A DNA stretch of 64,000 nucleotides from Campylobacterales bacterium (GTDB lineage Bacteria; Campylobacterota; Campylobacteria; Campylobacterales; Sulfurimonadaceae): the NCBI GenBank assembly GCA_016938175.1, contig JAFGVE010000023.1, positions 62,001 through 126,000 on the forward strand. The letters run 5' to 3'. The notes below the pieces were generated by a model that did not search any database, was not told the origin of the DNA, and worked only from the letters and a program-made list of their open reading frames with translations. This document shows, piece by piece, positions 27,199-36,099 of the stretch (positions are counted from its first letter, which is position 1; each line of letters begins with the position of its first letter). The translations under genes and the position numbers were made by a program.

Positions 27199-28617
27199 TA
27201 TGTTTAAAACTCGTAAGGAGACTTTAAAGAGCTCAGCTTTAGAAATCGGTTTTTTTAAAAATCCTTTTGGAGTCAATGGTGTATTTGAGAAGTCAAGCTC
27301 TTTAACCCTACTATGAATTAAAGGTACAACAGCTATACCTGTTCTTCCTGCAAGAACTTTTGCAACTGCTCCTTCATCATTTGTAAGAATTTCAACATCA
27401 ATTAAAATCATATTGATTTTTTGTGTTTGTAATAGAGGCATAATATCCCTAAAATCCGAATAAGCCAAAAGTGTGACATTACTGTTTTCAAAAGACTCGA
27501 CTATGGTTTCATAATTTTTATTATACTCAGCAACTAAAAGTACTTTTGTATCCTCTTTTAATAAATTGAAATCAGGTGCCTTTTGTTCTGAGTCGTCACT
27601 TTCATTATGTAATACCATCTCAACATCAGAAAGTCTAAAACGAAATACACTTCCTTTAGAGTTTTCACTTTTAAAAGTTATATCACCACCCATTGCAAGT
27701 GCAATTTTTTTATCAATTGCAAGACCCAAACCGATAGTTTGTGCACTCTCATTCTCCGCCTGATTCACGTGTTCAAATACACTAAAAACCTTATCTTGAA
27801 ACTCTTGCGTAATCCCGGCACCTGTATCCTCTACATAAAATGAAACACCTATAGTATTTGTTGTAGGCTCTACATTATCTACTAAAACATTCAACTTAAC
27901 GTAACCCTCTTGAGTATACTTAATGGCATTTTCAATAAGATTTTCTAAAATTTGTTCTACTTTAGTTCCGTCAATATATAAAAAATCAGGTACTTTTTCA
28001 TCTATTTCAAAAATGAGTTTCAAGGACTTTTTTTCTGCTAAGGAAGCAAATCTTTTTATTACAGAACTTAATAAATAGTGTACATCTACAATATTTTCAC
28101 TTACTTCAAAACTTTTGGCCTGCAATTTTGAAAGGTCAACTATATCAGTTAGTAATTGTAGAAGATGATTTGCATTTACAGAAATATGTGTAAGCGTATT
28201 TAAAGAACTCTGTTCCTTGAGACTTTTTTGAAGTGTCTGAGTGTCATTTAAAACCTTGTACAGAGGACGTGTTATCTCTTCTGTAACTTTAGAGAGAAAA
28301 TGTTGTTGTGCCATAGTTGCATTTTGAGCAATAACTTTCAACTCTCTGAGTCTTTTTTTCTGTTTAGCAACTTCAGATTCTAAGAACTCTATTTTTTTAG
28401 TCTGCTCTATCACTAGGGTACTTTTCGAACCTTTGACATCTTCTTTTGAAGATACACCAAACGACTCCACCTTTTTTTTAAGTGATTCACTCTCATGTAA
28501 AGAGGCGATAAGTTTCTTCTCTAAAACCTTCTGCTTAGAAGTGAAATAGAGATATAAAAAAAGATACGTAACAACAAAGACAGTGACAATCAGCGCAATA
28601 GTAAGTCCATTTTCCAT
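27196..28617 (-). CDS. Histidine-kinase-like protein with degenerate phosphoacceptor and C-terminal receiver-like domain
   Basis: 473 residues from ATG 28617: one membrane helix (about 5-25), a long coiled coil (30-100), a HisKA-like dimerisation helix (100-160), a HATPase domain (about 185-330), and a receiver-like domain (355-473). The HATPase N box (ENLIENAIKYT), G1 (VEDTGAGI) and G2 (IGLGLAID) are intact. The H-box reads FLSKVTEEITRPL, so the expected phospho-His is Glu113. The receiver keeps Asp407 (LIDVEI) and Lys456, but the acidic pair reads AE (363-364). It may sense and signal without conventional autophosphorylation. An in-frame TTG ten codons upstream is an alternative start; no good ribosome binding site supports either. 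Confidence 0.85.
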   Translation of the reverse strand: MENGLTIALIVTVFVVTYLFLYLYFTSKQKVLEKKLIASLHESESLKKKVESFGVSSKEDVKGSKSTLVIEQTKKIEFLESEVAKQKKRLRELKVIAQNATMAQQHFLSKVTEEITRPLYKVLNDTQTLQKSLKEQSSLNTLTHISVNANHLLQLLTDIVDLSKLQAKSFEVSENIVDVHYLLSSVIKRFASLAEKKSLKLIFEIDEKVPDFLYIDGTKVEQILENLIENAIKYTQEGYVKLNVLVDNVEPTTNTIGVSFYVEDTGAGITQEFQDKVFSVFEHVNQAENESAQTIGLGLAIDKKIALAMGGDITFKSENSKGSVFRFRLSDVEMVLHNESDDSEQKAPDFNLLKEDTKVLLVAEYNKNYETIVESFENSNVTLLAYSDFRDIMPLLQTQKINMILIDVEILTNDEGAVAKVLAGRTGIAVVPLIHSRVKELDFSNTPLTPKGFLKKPISKAELFKVSLRVLNI

Positions 28618-28680
28618 AACAAAAATTATATCACAACATCTCTGCACTCATAACTATTTTTGATTTTTATGCTTTTTAAC

Positions 28681-28686
28681 TATAAT
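28681..28686 (+). promoter_or_regulatory. Predicted -10 box of AEC transporter gene
   Basis: TATAAT (in AACTATAATTTTGC) 19 bases before the ATG at 28706, implying a short leader. It lies in the 88-base divergent gap with the kinase-like gene, which has its own minus-strand TATAAT nearby (28628-28633) unusually close to its ATG. Confidence 0.45.
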
Positions 28687-28705
28687 TTTGCAAAAAAACG
28701 AGCCC

Positions 28706-29602
28706 ATGGACAACTTTCTTCTTATATTTATTACCTTTACAGCAGGTTATCTACTTAAAAATATCTTTGCACATAACACTTCACTTATACTCAATCAGTT
28801 TATACTTTACATCTCTTTACCAGCAATGATGTTACTACAAATTCCTCGTCTGAGTTTCTCTTTTGATGTTTTTATTCCAATTATTATAGCATGGCTTGTT
28901 ATGGCAATAAGTGCTATCATTATTTTTTACTTAAGTAAGTTTTTCAGCTTCTCTCGTGAAGTGACTGGAGCATTACTCCTTGTAGGTGTTTTAGGAAACA
29001 CGTCATTTATTGGTATTCCTATCACACAAGCGTACTATGGTGATTCATCACTTGCATACGTTTTAATGTATGACCAATTAGGCTCATTTATAGCCCTTTC
29101 AACTTACGGTACTTTCATATCAGTTTACTATTCAAACGGAGAAGATGTTAACATCAAAGCCATAGCAAAAAAAATCCTTACATTCCCTACATTTATAGCA
29201 CTCATAATATCTGTAGCCTTTATAGGAACTACTTTTAACCCTATTGTTACATCAGTCCTTGAATCTCTTGCAATGACTATTGTACCTTTAGCTCTTGTTT
29301 CGGTAGGTCTACAACTTAACTTCAAGCTTCCTAAAGAGGAGTTAAAACCCATGCTAAGTGCATTAGGCGTAAAAATAATTCTAGCTCCACTAATAGCAAT
29401 TGGAATTGTATATATATTTTCATGGGAAGGTTTTATAGCAAATATAGCGATTATGGAAGCTTCTATGGGACCTATGATTACAGCGGGTGCAGTTGCCTCA
29501 ATGGCAGGTCTTGCACCAAGGCTAAGCTCTGCCATAGTAGGTTATGGAACTATAATCGCCTTTTTAACTACTTGGATTGTATATAAAATTTTAGCTATGT
29601 AA
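28706..29602 (+). CDS. AEC family transporter (auxin efflux carrier/malonate-type)
   Basis: 298-residue membrane protein with about ten hydrophobic helices arranged as two five-helix halves, as in the AEC family. The start at MDNFLLIFITFTAGY is chosen because an upstream in-frame TTG (28688) would begin within the promoter. Conserved turns such as LLVGVLGNTSFIGIPITQAYYG and ASMGPMITAGAVASMAGL match. Bacterial members export or exchange organic anions; substrate unknown. Its end overlaps uvrA by 12 bases (convergent). Confidence 0.85.
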   Translation: MDNFLLIFITFTAGYLLKNIFAHNTSLILNQFILYISLPAMMLLQIPRLSFSFDVFIPIIIAWLVMAISAIIIFYLSKFFSFSREVTGALLLVGVLGNTSFIGIPITQAYYGDSSLAYVLMYDQLGSFIALSTYGTFISVYYSNGEDVNIKAIAKKILTFPTFIALIISVAFIGTTFNPIVTSVLESLAMTIVPLALVSVGLQLNFKLPKEELKPMLSALGVKIILAPLIAIGIVYIFSWEGFIANIAIMEASMGPMITAGAVASMAGLAPRLSSAIVGYGTIIAFLTTWIVYKILAM

Positions 29603-32416
29603 TGCCAGCTCTTTTTTAAGATACTCACCTGTATGAGAACCTGTCTGCGGATAGTTTTCTGCTAAATTCTCAGGCGTACCTTCAGCAATGACAAGTCCGC
29701 CACCACTACCACCTTCTGGACCCATATCTATAATCCAGTCAGCATTTTTTATCATGTCAAGATTATGCTCGATTATGAGCATAGAGTTTCCAAGCTCAAC
29801 AAATCTATGAAGTACTCCTGTGAGTCTATCTACATCTGCAAAGTGAAGCCCTGTAGTTGGTTCATCTAAAATGTAAAGTGTTTTTCCAGTATCTTTACGA
29901 CTTAGCTCTTTTGCAAGCTTGATACGTTGTGCTTCACCACCTGAGAGTGTTACTGCATTTTGCCCAAGTGTAATGTAGCCAAGACCTACGTCTACAAGTG
30001 TTTTGAGCTTTTGGTTTATCTTTGGAATAGGAGCAAAAAACTCATAAGCCTCATCAACAGACATTTTTAAAACATCTGAAATTGTTTTCCCTTTATAGAG
30101 TACTTCAAGAGTCTGAAGATTGTAACGTGTACCATGGCATGTATCACACTTCACCATAATGTCGGGTAAGAAGTGCATCTCAATTTTAATCTCACCCTCT
30201 CCCTGACACTTCTCACAGCGTCCGCCTTTTACATTAAAACTAAAACGTGAGCTTGTATAGCCACGAATTTGCGACTCTTTTGTTTGAGCGAATAAGTTAC
30301 GTATCTCATCCATAACACCAGTATATGTCGCAGGATTTGAACGTGGAGTTCTTCCAATAGGGCTCTGATCTAGATAAATAACTTTATCTACTTGTTCAAG
30401 TCCAGTTATCTCCACACCTGCAACTTTATTTACCTTTCTTGCATGATTAAGCAGTTCTCGTGCTGTAGGGAGTAGTGTCTGTAACATCAAAGAACTTTTT
30501 CCACTTCCGCTCACACCTGTAATACAGACAAAGTTATTGAGTGGAATCTCAACACTTAAATTATTAATATTATTTAATGTAACATTTTTAATCCCTATAA
30601 AGTTCTCTTGTGGACGTCTATAAAAATACTCAATTTTCTTTCTTCCGTAAAGATAATCTGCTGTCAATGTTTTTGCTTTTTTCAGCTCTTTAAGCGTTCC
30701 ACTAAAAACAACTTCTCCACCAAATTTTCCCGCACCATTTCCAATATCCACTATAAAATCTGCATGTTCTATAGTCTCTTTGTCATGTTCAACAACAATA
30801 ACACTATTTCCTTTTTCTTGAAGACTTCTAAGTGTACGGATAAGTTTTAAAGTATCACGTTCATGTAAACCTATACTTGGTTCATCGAGAACATACATAA
30901 CTCCCGTCAGTCCAGAACCTATCTGTGAAGCGATACGAATCCTTTGCGCTTCGCCTCCACTAATCGTTCTTGCATCACGACCGAGTGTAATGTAACCTAA
31001 ACCGACATCATGCAAGAAAAAAAGACGCTCACGAATTTCATTTAAAATTGGAGCAGAAATTTGCTTGTTTTGTGAATCTAAGTAAGAGAAATTTTTATCC
31101 TCAGCAAACCATTCATAAGTCTTACTAATTGGCATATCAAGAAGCTCAGATATACCTTTGTGACCAACTCTAACTGCCAAGGATTCTCTTTTTAATCTAT
31201 GGGAACCACATACACTACACACTTTTTCACTCATGTAGTCTGCAAGCTCTTTTTCATCTTTAAACATATCATATGCTATACGAATAATTCCTGGAAAAAG
31301 TCTCTTCACCTTGTGGTTTTTCCACATGAACTCAACTTCATCCACGTTTCCATGTAAAATAGCTTTCTTTTGATACTCTTCTAAATCTGAGTATGGAACA
31401 GTAATATCTATATTATTGTGTTCACAAAAGCCTTTTAAAAATGTAAAATAATATCCTTTATTAAATCCGTATACAATCTTTACAGCACCCTTTTCTATAC
31501 TTAAATCAGTATCAATAATTTTATCCTGATCAAGAGCGTAACGTAATCCCAAACCATCACATTCGGGGCAAGCACCTTTTGGGGAGTTAAATGAAAACGA
31601 AAGTGGTTCCAAAGGCTCAAAGCTGATTTTACAGTCAAAACAAGCATTGTGTTCTGAGTAGTGCATATGTTCTTTACAGCCAAGTTCTTGATGGTTTAAA
31701 ATGTCAATTTCTAACTCACCATACGACTCTTTTAAAGCCTTCTCTACATCAGCTGCAATTCTCTCTTTATTCTCTTCTTTGACAACAACGCGGTCAATTA
31801 CTACCTTAATGGTATGTTTTTTACTTTTTGAAAGTTCAATATCTTCATCAAGACGTACCATAACACCATCTATCATAGCCCGAACATAACCTTTATGTAC
31901 TAAGGATTCTAGTAAGTCTGCATAACTCCCTTTATTCTCTTTAACAAGTGGTGCAAGTAGAACAAGTTTAGCTCCTTCTGGAAGCTTTGCCACTTCGGCA
32001 ATAATATCTGAAGCTGACATTTGAGAAATAACTTTATTACATTTATGACAGTGTTGTATACCAACACGAGCATATAGAAGACGAAAATAATCATAAATTT
32101 CAGTAATCGTACCTACTGTTGATCGAGGGTTTTTTGAAGTTGTTTTTTGATCTATGGCTATTGCAGGTGTGAGTCCTTCGATCTTATCAACATTTGGCTT
32201 TCCGACTCTATCAAGAAACTGACGTGCATAAGATGAAAGAGACTCCATATAACGACGTTGTCCCTCTGCATAGAGAGTATCAAAAGCCAGTGTTGACTTT
32301 CCACTTCCACTCAAGCCAGTCATAACAATTAACTCATTTTTTGGTATTGTTAGATCGATATTTTTGAGATTATTCTCTTTTGCACCTGTGATTGTTATTA
32401 CATCTTTGTTACTCAA
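29591..32416 (-). CDS. uvrA: Excinuclease ABC subunit A
   Basis: 941-residue damage-recognition ATPase of nucleotide excision repair. Two ABC modules are visible: Walker A GLSGSGKSTLAFDT near residue 32 and GVSGSGKSSLMLQT near 640, each with SGGEAQRI signatures. Zinc-finger Cys are present (CxxC in ACFDC/ACPEC, and CEKCQGEG...CDTCHG near 740-770). Length matches the usual 940. The start is TTG with AAGGGA about 6 bases upstream. It follows TauE by 13 bases and so may be cotranscribed with it. Confidence 0.97.
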   Translation of the reverse strand: MSNKDVITITGAKENNLKNIDLTIPKNELIVMTGLSGSGKSTLAFDTLYAEGQRRYMESLSSYARQFLDRVGKPNVDKIEGLTPAIAIDQKTTSKNPRSTVGTITEIYDYFRLLYARVGIQHCHKCNKVISQMSASDIIAEVAKLPEGAKLVLLAPLVKENKGSYADLLESLVHKGYVRAMIDGVMVRLDEDIELSKSKKHTIKVVIDRVVVKEENKERIAADVEKALKESYGELEIDILNHQELGCKEHMHYSEHNACFDCKISFEPLEPLSFSFNSPKGACPECDGLGLRYALDQDKIIDTDLSIEKGAVKIVYGFNKGYYFTFLKGFCEHNNIDITVPYSDLEEYQKKAILHGNVDEVEFMWKNHKVKRLFPGIIRIAYDMFKDEKELADYMSEKVCSVCGSHRLKRESLAVRVGHKGISELLDMPISKTYEWFAEDKNFSYLDSQNKQISAPILNEIRERLFFLHDVGLGYITLGRDARTISGGEAQRIRIASQIGSGLTGVMYVLDEPSIGLHERDTLKLIRTLRSLQEKGNSVIVVEHDKETIEHADFIVDIGNGAGKFGGEVVFSGTLKELKKAKTLTADYLYGRKKIEYFYRRPQENFIGIKNVTLNNINNLSVEIPLNNFVCITGVSGSGKSSLMLQTLLPTARELLNHARKVNKVAGVEITGLEQVDKVIYLDQSPIGRTPRSNPATYTGVMDEIRNLFAQTKESQIRGYTSSRFSFNVKGGRCEKCQGEGEIKIEMHFLPDIMVKCDTCHGTRYNLQTLEVLYKGKTISDVLKMSVDEAYEFFAPIPKINQKLKTLVDVGLGYITLGQNAVTLSGGEAQRIKLAKELSRKDTGKTLYILDEPTTGLHFADVDRLTGVLHRFVELGNSMLIIEHNLDMIKNADWIIDMGPEGGSGGGLVIAEGTPENLAENYPQTGSHTGEYLKKELALHS

Positions 32417-32429
32417 ATTTGTCCCTTAA

Positions 32430-33161
32430 TTAAAAAAATACTCTTTTCGCTAAATATAGTACTACAAGCAGGTAAAAACCAACTAAAAGCTTTCTTTGTA
32501 ATTGTACGCTTACAGCATCTTTTAACCTTATACCTATATATACTCCAACGAGTGATGCTAAACCTATATATACACCACTTGATAAATCCATTACTCCATT
32601 TATATAATGCGATATAAATCCAGACACAGAAGAAAAAACCACAAAAAAGAGCCCTGCTGATGTTGCTTTTTTGAGAGGTACATGTAAAAACCCAACTAAA
32701 ATAGGTACAAGAATAATACTTCCCCCTACCCCTATAGTCATACTAAAAATACCGAGTGGAAAACCTATAAAAAATAGCAGGAGTCTTGAAAGTTGCTTAT
32801 GTTCTGCATGCTCTTGTGTTTTTATAAAGACACGACTCAAAGCAAAAAGAGCAAATAGTAAAAAAATGATTTCTAAAGTTAAGGCATTAAAAACAGAAGC
32901 AACATAGCCGCTTAAAAGTCCACCTAAAAAGCCTCCAAGTCCAATAAAAAGAACCATATTAACATCAAGTGTGCCTTTTTTTTGGTTTAAATAACTCCCA
33001 AAAATAGAGCTAAAAACCATTTGAATGACAGAGATTCCAATCGCAGTTTTAATATCAAAACCAAGCAGTAAAAGCAGAGGTACCAAAATAGTACCACCAC
33101 CTATACCAAAAAAGCCAGAAAGTGTACCAACAGCAGTACCAAGTAAAAGTAGTTCTAGCAT
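32430..33161 (-). CDS. Sulfite exporter TauE/SafE family membrane protein
   Basis: 243-residue integral membrane protein with about eight helices in two similar halves; GTLSGFFGIGGGTILVPLLL (N half) and TIGVGGSIILVPILVGFL (C half) are the duplicated family signatures. Family members export sulfite, sulfoacetate or other anions; the substrate is not evident. There is no clear Shine-Dalgarno sequence before the ATG, and a CCCAA/TTGGG repeat (33168-33182) lies in the leader. It is divergent from the cheX-fliN operon. Confidence 0.85.
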   Translation of the reverse strand: MLELLLLGTAVGTLSGFFGIGGGTILVPLLLLLGFDIKTAIGISVIQMVFSSIFGSYLNQKKGTLDVNMVLFIGLGGFLGGLLSGYVASVFNALTLEIIFLLFALFALSRVFIKTQEHAEHKQLSRLLLFFIGFPLGIFSMTIGVGGSIILVPILVGFLHVPLKKATSAGLFFVVFSSVSGFISHYINGVMDLSSGVYIGLASLVGVYIGIRLKDAVSVQLQRKLLVGFYLLVVLYLAKRVFF

Positions 33162-33184
33162 GCACAGCCCAATATTTTTGGGGA

Positions 33185-33190
33185 ATTATA
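33185..33190 (-). promoter_or_regulatory. Predicted extended -10 box of TauE gene
   Basis: Minus-strand TATAAT in ATGCTATAATTCC with an upstream TGC extended element, 23 bases before the ATG. Divergent with the cheX promoter 37 bases away. Confidence 0.55.
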
Positions 33191-33226
33191 GCATATGATT
33201 TAATTTTCATTTGAGATTCATTCAAG

Positions 33227-33232
33227 TATAAT
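33227..33232 (+). promoter_or_regulatory. Predicted -10 box of cheX-fliN-fliO operon, overlapped by an inverted repeat
   Basis: TATAAT (in TCAAGTATAATCG) 27 bases upstream of cheX. Bases 33228-33242 form a perfect inverted repeat ATAATC-GAA-GATTAT that overlaps the -10 box, a position suited to a repressor. No sigma-54 (GG-N10-GC) or sigma-28 pattern is seen here. Confidence 0.5.
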
Positions 33233-33258
33233 CGAAGATTATCATACAAGGGTATAAA

Positions 33259-33687
33259 ATGTTAAAAACTATAGAAAAAGCTTCTACAAATTTCTGTATA
33301 CACCAAATTCGTGAAACACATACTGTAAAAGATGGCCTAACACAAAAGAGAACACTTATTGCTTATATAGATGTGGATACTAAAAATGGAGCTCAATATA
33401 GAGTTTATATAGCTTCTGACAAAGAGTTTATGCAACGTGTCTCAAAACTCTTCTTGGAAGAGGATGAGAGTGATGATGAAACACTTATCGATATGACGCT
33501 AGAGACAGCAAATCTTATTATTGGAAGTGCGAAGGTCATAGCTGAAGAAGAGGACTCTAACCCTTTTACAATTTCAACTCCAAATTATGAAAAATTTGAC
33601 ATCTTTGATTTAGAGTATGATGAAGCAAAAACACTTGCAATTGACAATGATGAAATATCTATAGCAATTAAGGAACTACATGGCTAA
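33259..33687 (+). CDS. cheX: Chemotaxis protein CheX-like phosphatase
   Basis: 142-residue cytoplasmic protein of the CheC/CheX/FliY phosphatase fold. The catalytic ExxN signature is present once: E82-T-A-N85 followed by G89 (DMTLETANLIIGSAK), as in CheX, which dephosphorylates CheY-P. The C-terminal part is acidic. AAGGG lies upstream of the ATG. It overlaps fliN by 8 bases, which ties it to the flagellar switch. It could also be described as a truncated FliY phosphatase domain; the pairing with a separate FliN favours CheX. Confidence 0.8.
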   Translation: MLKTIEKASTNFCIHQIRETHTVKDGLTQKRTLIAYIDVDTKNGAQYRVYIASDKEFMQRVSKLFLEEDESDDETLIDMTLETANLIIGSAKVIAEEEDSNPFTISTPNYEKFDIFDLEYDEAKTLAIDNDEISIAIKELHG

Positions 33688-34021
33688 GGCAAAAAAATAC
33701 AACTATTCAAAAGAGGAAGTTCCTTTTGATGCACAAAAAGAGTTATCATGGATGGACTACTCTGGTATTCTTGATATGGAAGTTGAGTTTGTGTCAGATC
33801 TAGGAGAAACAGAGCTAAGCGTTCGTGAAATACTGAAACTCGAAAAAGGTTCTATAATTGACTTGAAAAAACCAGCAGGAGAGTCTGTCGAGTCTTATGT
33901 TAACGGTCGCATACTCGGTAAAGGCGAAGTCATGGTTTATGAGAAAAACTTAGCTATTCGTATCAATGAAGTACTCGACTCTAGTGCCGTTTTATACCAC
34001 CTTTCTAAAGAGAGATTATGA
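33680..34021 (+). CDS. fliN: Flagellar motor switch protein FliN
   Basis: 113-residue C-ring protein. After a 35-residue hydrophilic N-terminus comes the SpoA (FliN/FliM C-terminal) domain: LDMEVEFVSDLGETELSVREILKLEKGSIIDLKKPAGE, then VNGRILGKGEVMVYEKNLAIRINEV, the classic order of FliN. It forms the base of the switch complex and contributes to export. It overlaps cheX by 8 bases and the next gene by 4 (ATGA), so the three are translationally coupled. Confidence 0.93.
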   Translation: MAKAKKYNYSKEEVPFDAQKELSWMDYSGILDMEVEFVSDLGETELSVREILKLEKGSIIDLKKPAGESVESYVNGRILGKGEVMVYEKNLAIRINEVLDSSAVLYHLSKERL

Positions 34022-34947
34022 AAAAACAGATACTTTTTACCCTACTTTTACTTCCCTTATCACTCTTCGCATCTAAGATATTAAGCTATAACATCTATGA
34101 TAGAACCGACCGCGTCGATATGATGATAACTTTTGATACACCTTTTGACGGGCGAATTACACAGAGTACAACAAATGATAAAATAGTTATTAAACTTGAA
34201 GGTGCATCAATAGAATCTCCAAAAGTTAAAAAGGTAAACTCTCCATTTTTACACTCACTTTCAATAACTCCAATGTCAAAACAGACACAGGTTGTTGCTT
34301 CCGTACCTGCAAACATAAAACTCATGGCATCACGAACTTCAGATGGATATGGACTACGTTTACGTTTTAAAACAGCTAACAATGTACCTACTTCAGGTTC
34401 GACTCCAAGCATACAAAACAGTGCAAATAGTAATTTTCTGAGTAATCTTCCTACAAAGAAGGATGAAGGTATCTCGGACCGTTACTATATCGTTGTAGGT
34501 TTTTTACTTATTGCAGTCATCGCTCTTTTTTACTTTAAACGTAAAATAGTAAAACAGCAGTCAAAAGCACAAAACACCCCATGGCTTTTTCAGTCAAATG
34601 AGTCATCTCAAACTACTTCATCAGCAGCTGTTCCTAAAAAAATAGACAATGAACAAGTTTCAATTAGATTTCAAAAAGCTATTAATAATGAAAACAGTGT
34701 AGTAATGCTTGACTTTGGCTCGCAAAGTTATTTAGTCTTAATGGGAAAAAGTAGTATTTTACTTGATAAATTTGTTGATAACATTCCAACAACTGAACAG
34801 GAGTTTCAAACTATTTTACAAAGTAGACATGAACAACTTGAAGAGTTTTTAGGAAAAAACCACGACAATAACACTATTAATTCAAAAGAACCTCTACAGG
34901 CTTATAAAGAGCGTGCAGCATCTCTACTCTATAATGAAGAAGTATAA
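34018..34947 (+). CDS. fliO: FliO-like flagellar export protein with large periplasmic domain
   Basis: 309 residues: a signal peptide (1-18), a beta-rich AMIN-like periplasmic region (about 20-120, e.g. YDRTDRVDMMITFDTPFDG), a linker, a membrane helix (about 158-177, VVGFLLIAVIALFYF) and a cytoplasmic part (180-309). A beta-stranded segment there (NSVVMLDFGSQSYLVLMGKSSILLDKF) resembles the short post-membrane domain of FliO. The overlap with fliN and the topology favour FliO, an assembly factor for FliP. I recall H. pylori FliO also having an extended periplasmic domain. The assignment rests on topology and neighbours. Confidence 0.65.
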   Translation: MKKQILFTLLLLPLSLFASKILSYNIYDRTDRVDMMITFDTPFDGRITQSTTNDKIVIKLEGASIESPKVKKVNSPFLHSLSITPMSKQTQVVASVPANIKLMASRTSDGYGLRLRFKTANNVPTSGSTPSIQNSANSNFLSNLPTKKDEGISDRYYIVVGFLLIAVIALFYFKRKIVKQQSKAQNTPWLFQSNESSQTTSSAAVPKKIDNEQVSIRFQKAINNENSVVMLDFGSQSYLVLMGKSSILLDKFVDNIPTTEQEFQTILQSRHEQLEEFLGKNHDNNTINSKEPLQAYKERAASLLYNEEV

Positions 34948-34959
34948 AGAACAAAAAAA

Positions 34960-36099
34960 CTATTTTTGCTCTCTCTCATAACGCTCTTTAAGTAATTTCT
35001 TTATTGTATGTAGACTTCCTATATCTAAAAGGTATGTCTCATCCATTAGCTTATCTATATGAAACACCTCTGTAACCGTAATTCCATAAGGATCTTTTTT
35101 CTCTTTTGTGAGTTTTCCATCATCATCAAAGCTGTATAAGTAGAGTCTTTTTCTAGCTGTTTGAATATAATATGTAAGCACAATCTCATCTGAATGTTTT
35201 TTTTCAATTGCGACAATAACTCTTTGCTCTTTTTTATAAGTGTCCGCCAACTGTAATTTTTCACGTAATGCTTCTACAGGGATATAACCTATATAAAATT
35301 TATTGTAAAGATCTTGATAACGCTGAATTTTATCATTCATTAAAAAGCTCATATCTAAAACATGCTTCTTATGCGCGCGAAGTGTTTTGGTAATCCAAGC
35401 CATAGTATTGTAATATCGAAACGGATGTAACTTTAAAGTATGTGCTTCTATCATCTTAGGAGCTTTTATTTTTACTTTTGGAAGAAGCTGACGTTTATTT
35501 TTTGCCTGAATATACTCAAGAACATCTTCTGCTGAAAACTCTTTAGTAAACCATACATCACAATAATCCGGAAACTGTTTTGTTCCCATTGCCCCTTCAT
35601 TTAAAATAATAAGCGCCTTAATTTCGTAATTTGGAAAAATAGTCTCTAAAAGTGCTTTTTTCTTACGTAATCTTCTTCGTAATTTTAAAACAGATTTTAC
35701 TAGAGTCATCTCTACAAAATAAAGCTCATTGTTTTTAGTTACAAACATAGCATCAAATTCGCTAATTTCACGACTTTTTGTTCTGTAAACAATCTGCTCT
35801 TTTTCACTAATAGAGAGTGTATTTGCATGTGCCTTATGACGATTTTGATGAAAACCTTTAAGAACAAACTTCTCTATATCATCATTTTCAACTGCATAAC
35901 GTAGCAGTTTTTCATAAAGAAAATTTTCGTAAACCTCTCCTTCAAAAGAGCGGTACGAGCTTAAATATGAGGGATCATCATTTGCAACTCCTTTGCGTAT
36001 AAGAGAGAGGAGATGTTTTGTATTGTAATCATAATGCAGAAGGTTATCAGCAATATCATCTCTGCTTAAAGTCTGAATTGATTTGCTTATTTTTAACAT
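34960..36099 (-). CDS. Hypothetical protein with PD-(D/E)XK nuclease-like core
   Basis: 379-residue soluble protein I cannot name. Around residues 50-135 it looks like a restriction-endonuclease fold: a helix with FEGEVYENFLYEKLL, then EFDAMFV (Asp116), a turn, and ELYFVEMT (Glu130-Met-Thr132). The usual (D/E)xK lysine is replaced by Thr, so activity is uncertain. A very basic stretch follows (LKLRRRLRKKK, 138-148). The C-terminal third is mixed alpha/beta with a YEREQK end. Its ATG overlaps the dus stop (TGATG), so it is the last gene of the accD operon. Confidence 0.6.
   Translation of the reverse strand: MLKISKSIQTLSRDDIADNLLHYDYNTKHLLSLIRKGVANDDPSYLSSYRSFEGEVYENFLYEKLLRYAVENDDIEKFVLKGFHQNRHKAHANTLSISEKEQIVYRTKSREISEFDAMFVTKNNELYFVEMTLVKSVLKLRRRLRKKKALLETIFPNYEIKALIILNEGAMGTKQFPDYCDVWFTKEFSAEDVLEYIQAKNKRQLLPKVKIKAPKMIEAHTLKLHPFRYYNTMAWITKTLRAHKKHVLDMSFLMNDKIQRYQDLYNKFYIGYIPVEALREKLQLADTYKKEQRVIVAIEKKHSDEIVLTYYIQTARKRLYLYSFDDDGKLTKEKKDPYGITVTEVFHIDKLMDETYLLDIGSLHTIKKLLKERYEREQK

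Noticed and set aside
29128-29535. 135-codon open frame opposite the AEC transporter
   Set aside because: Shadow frame within a recognised membrane transporter gene.
34952-34968. CAAAAA/TTTTTG inverted repeat between fliO-like and the nuclease-like gene as a terminator
   Set aside because: Six mostly A-T pairs in AT-rich DNA; expected by chance.
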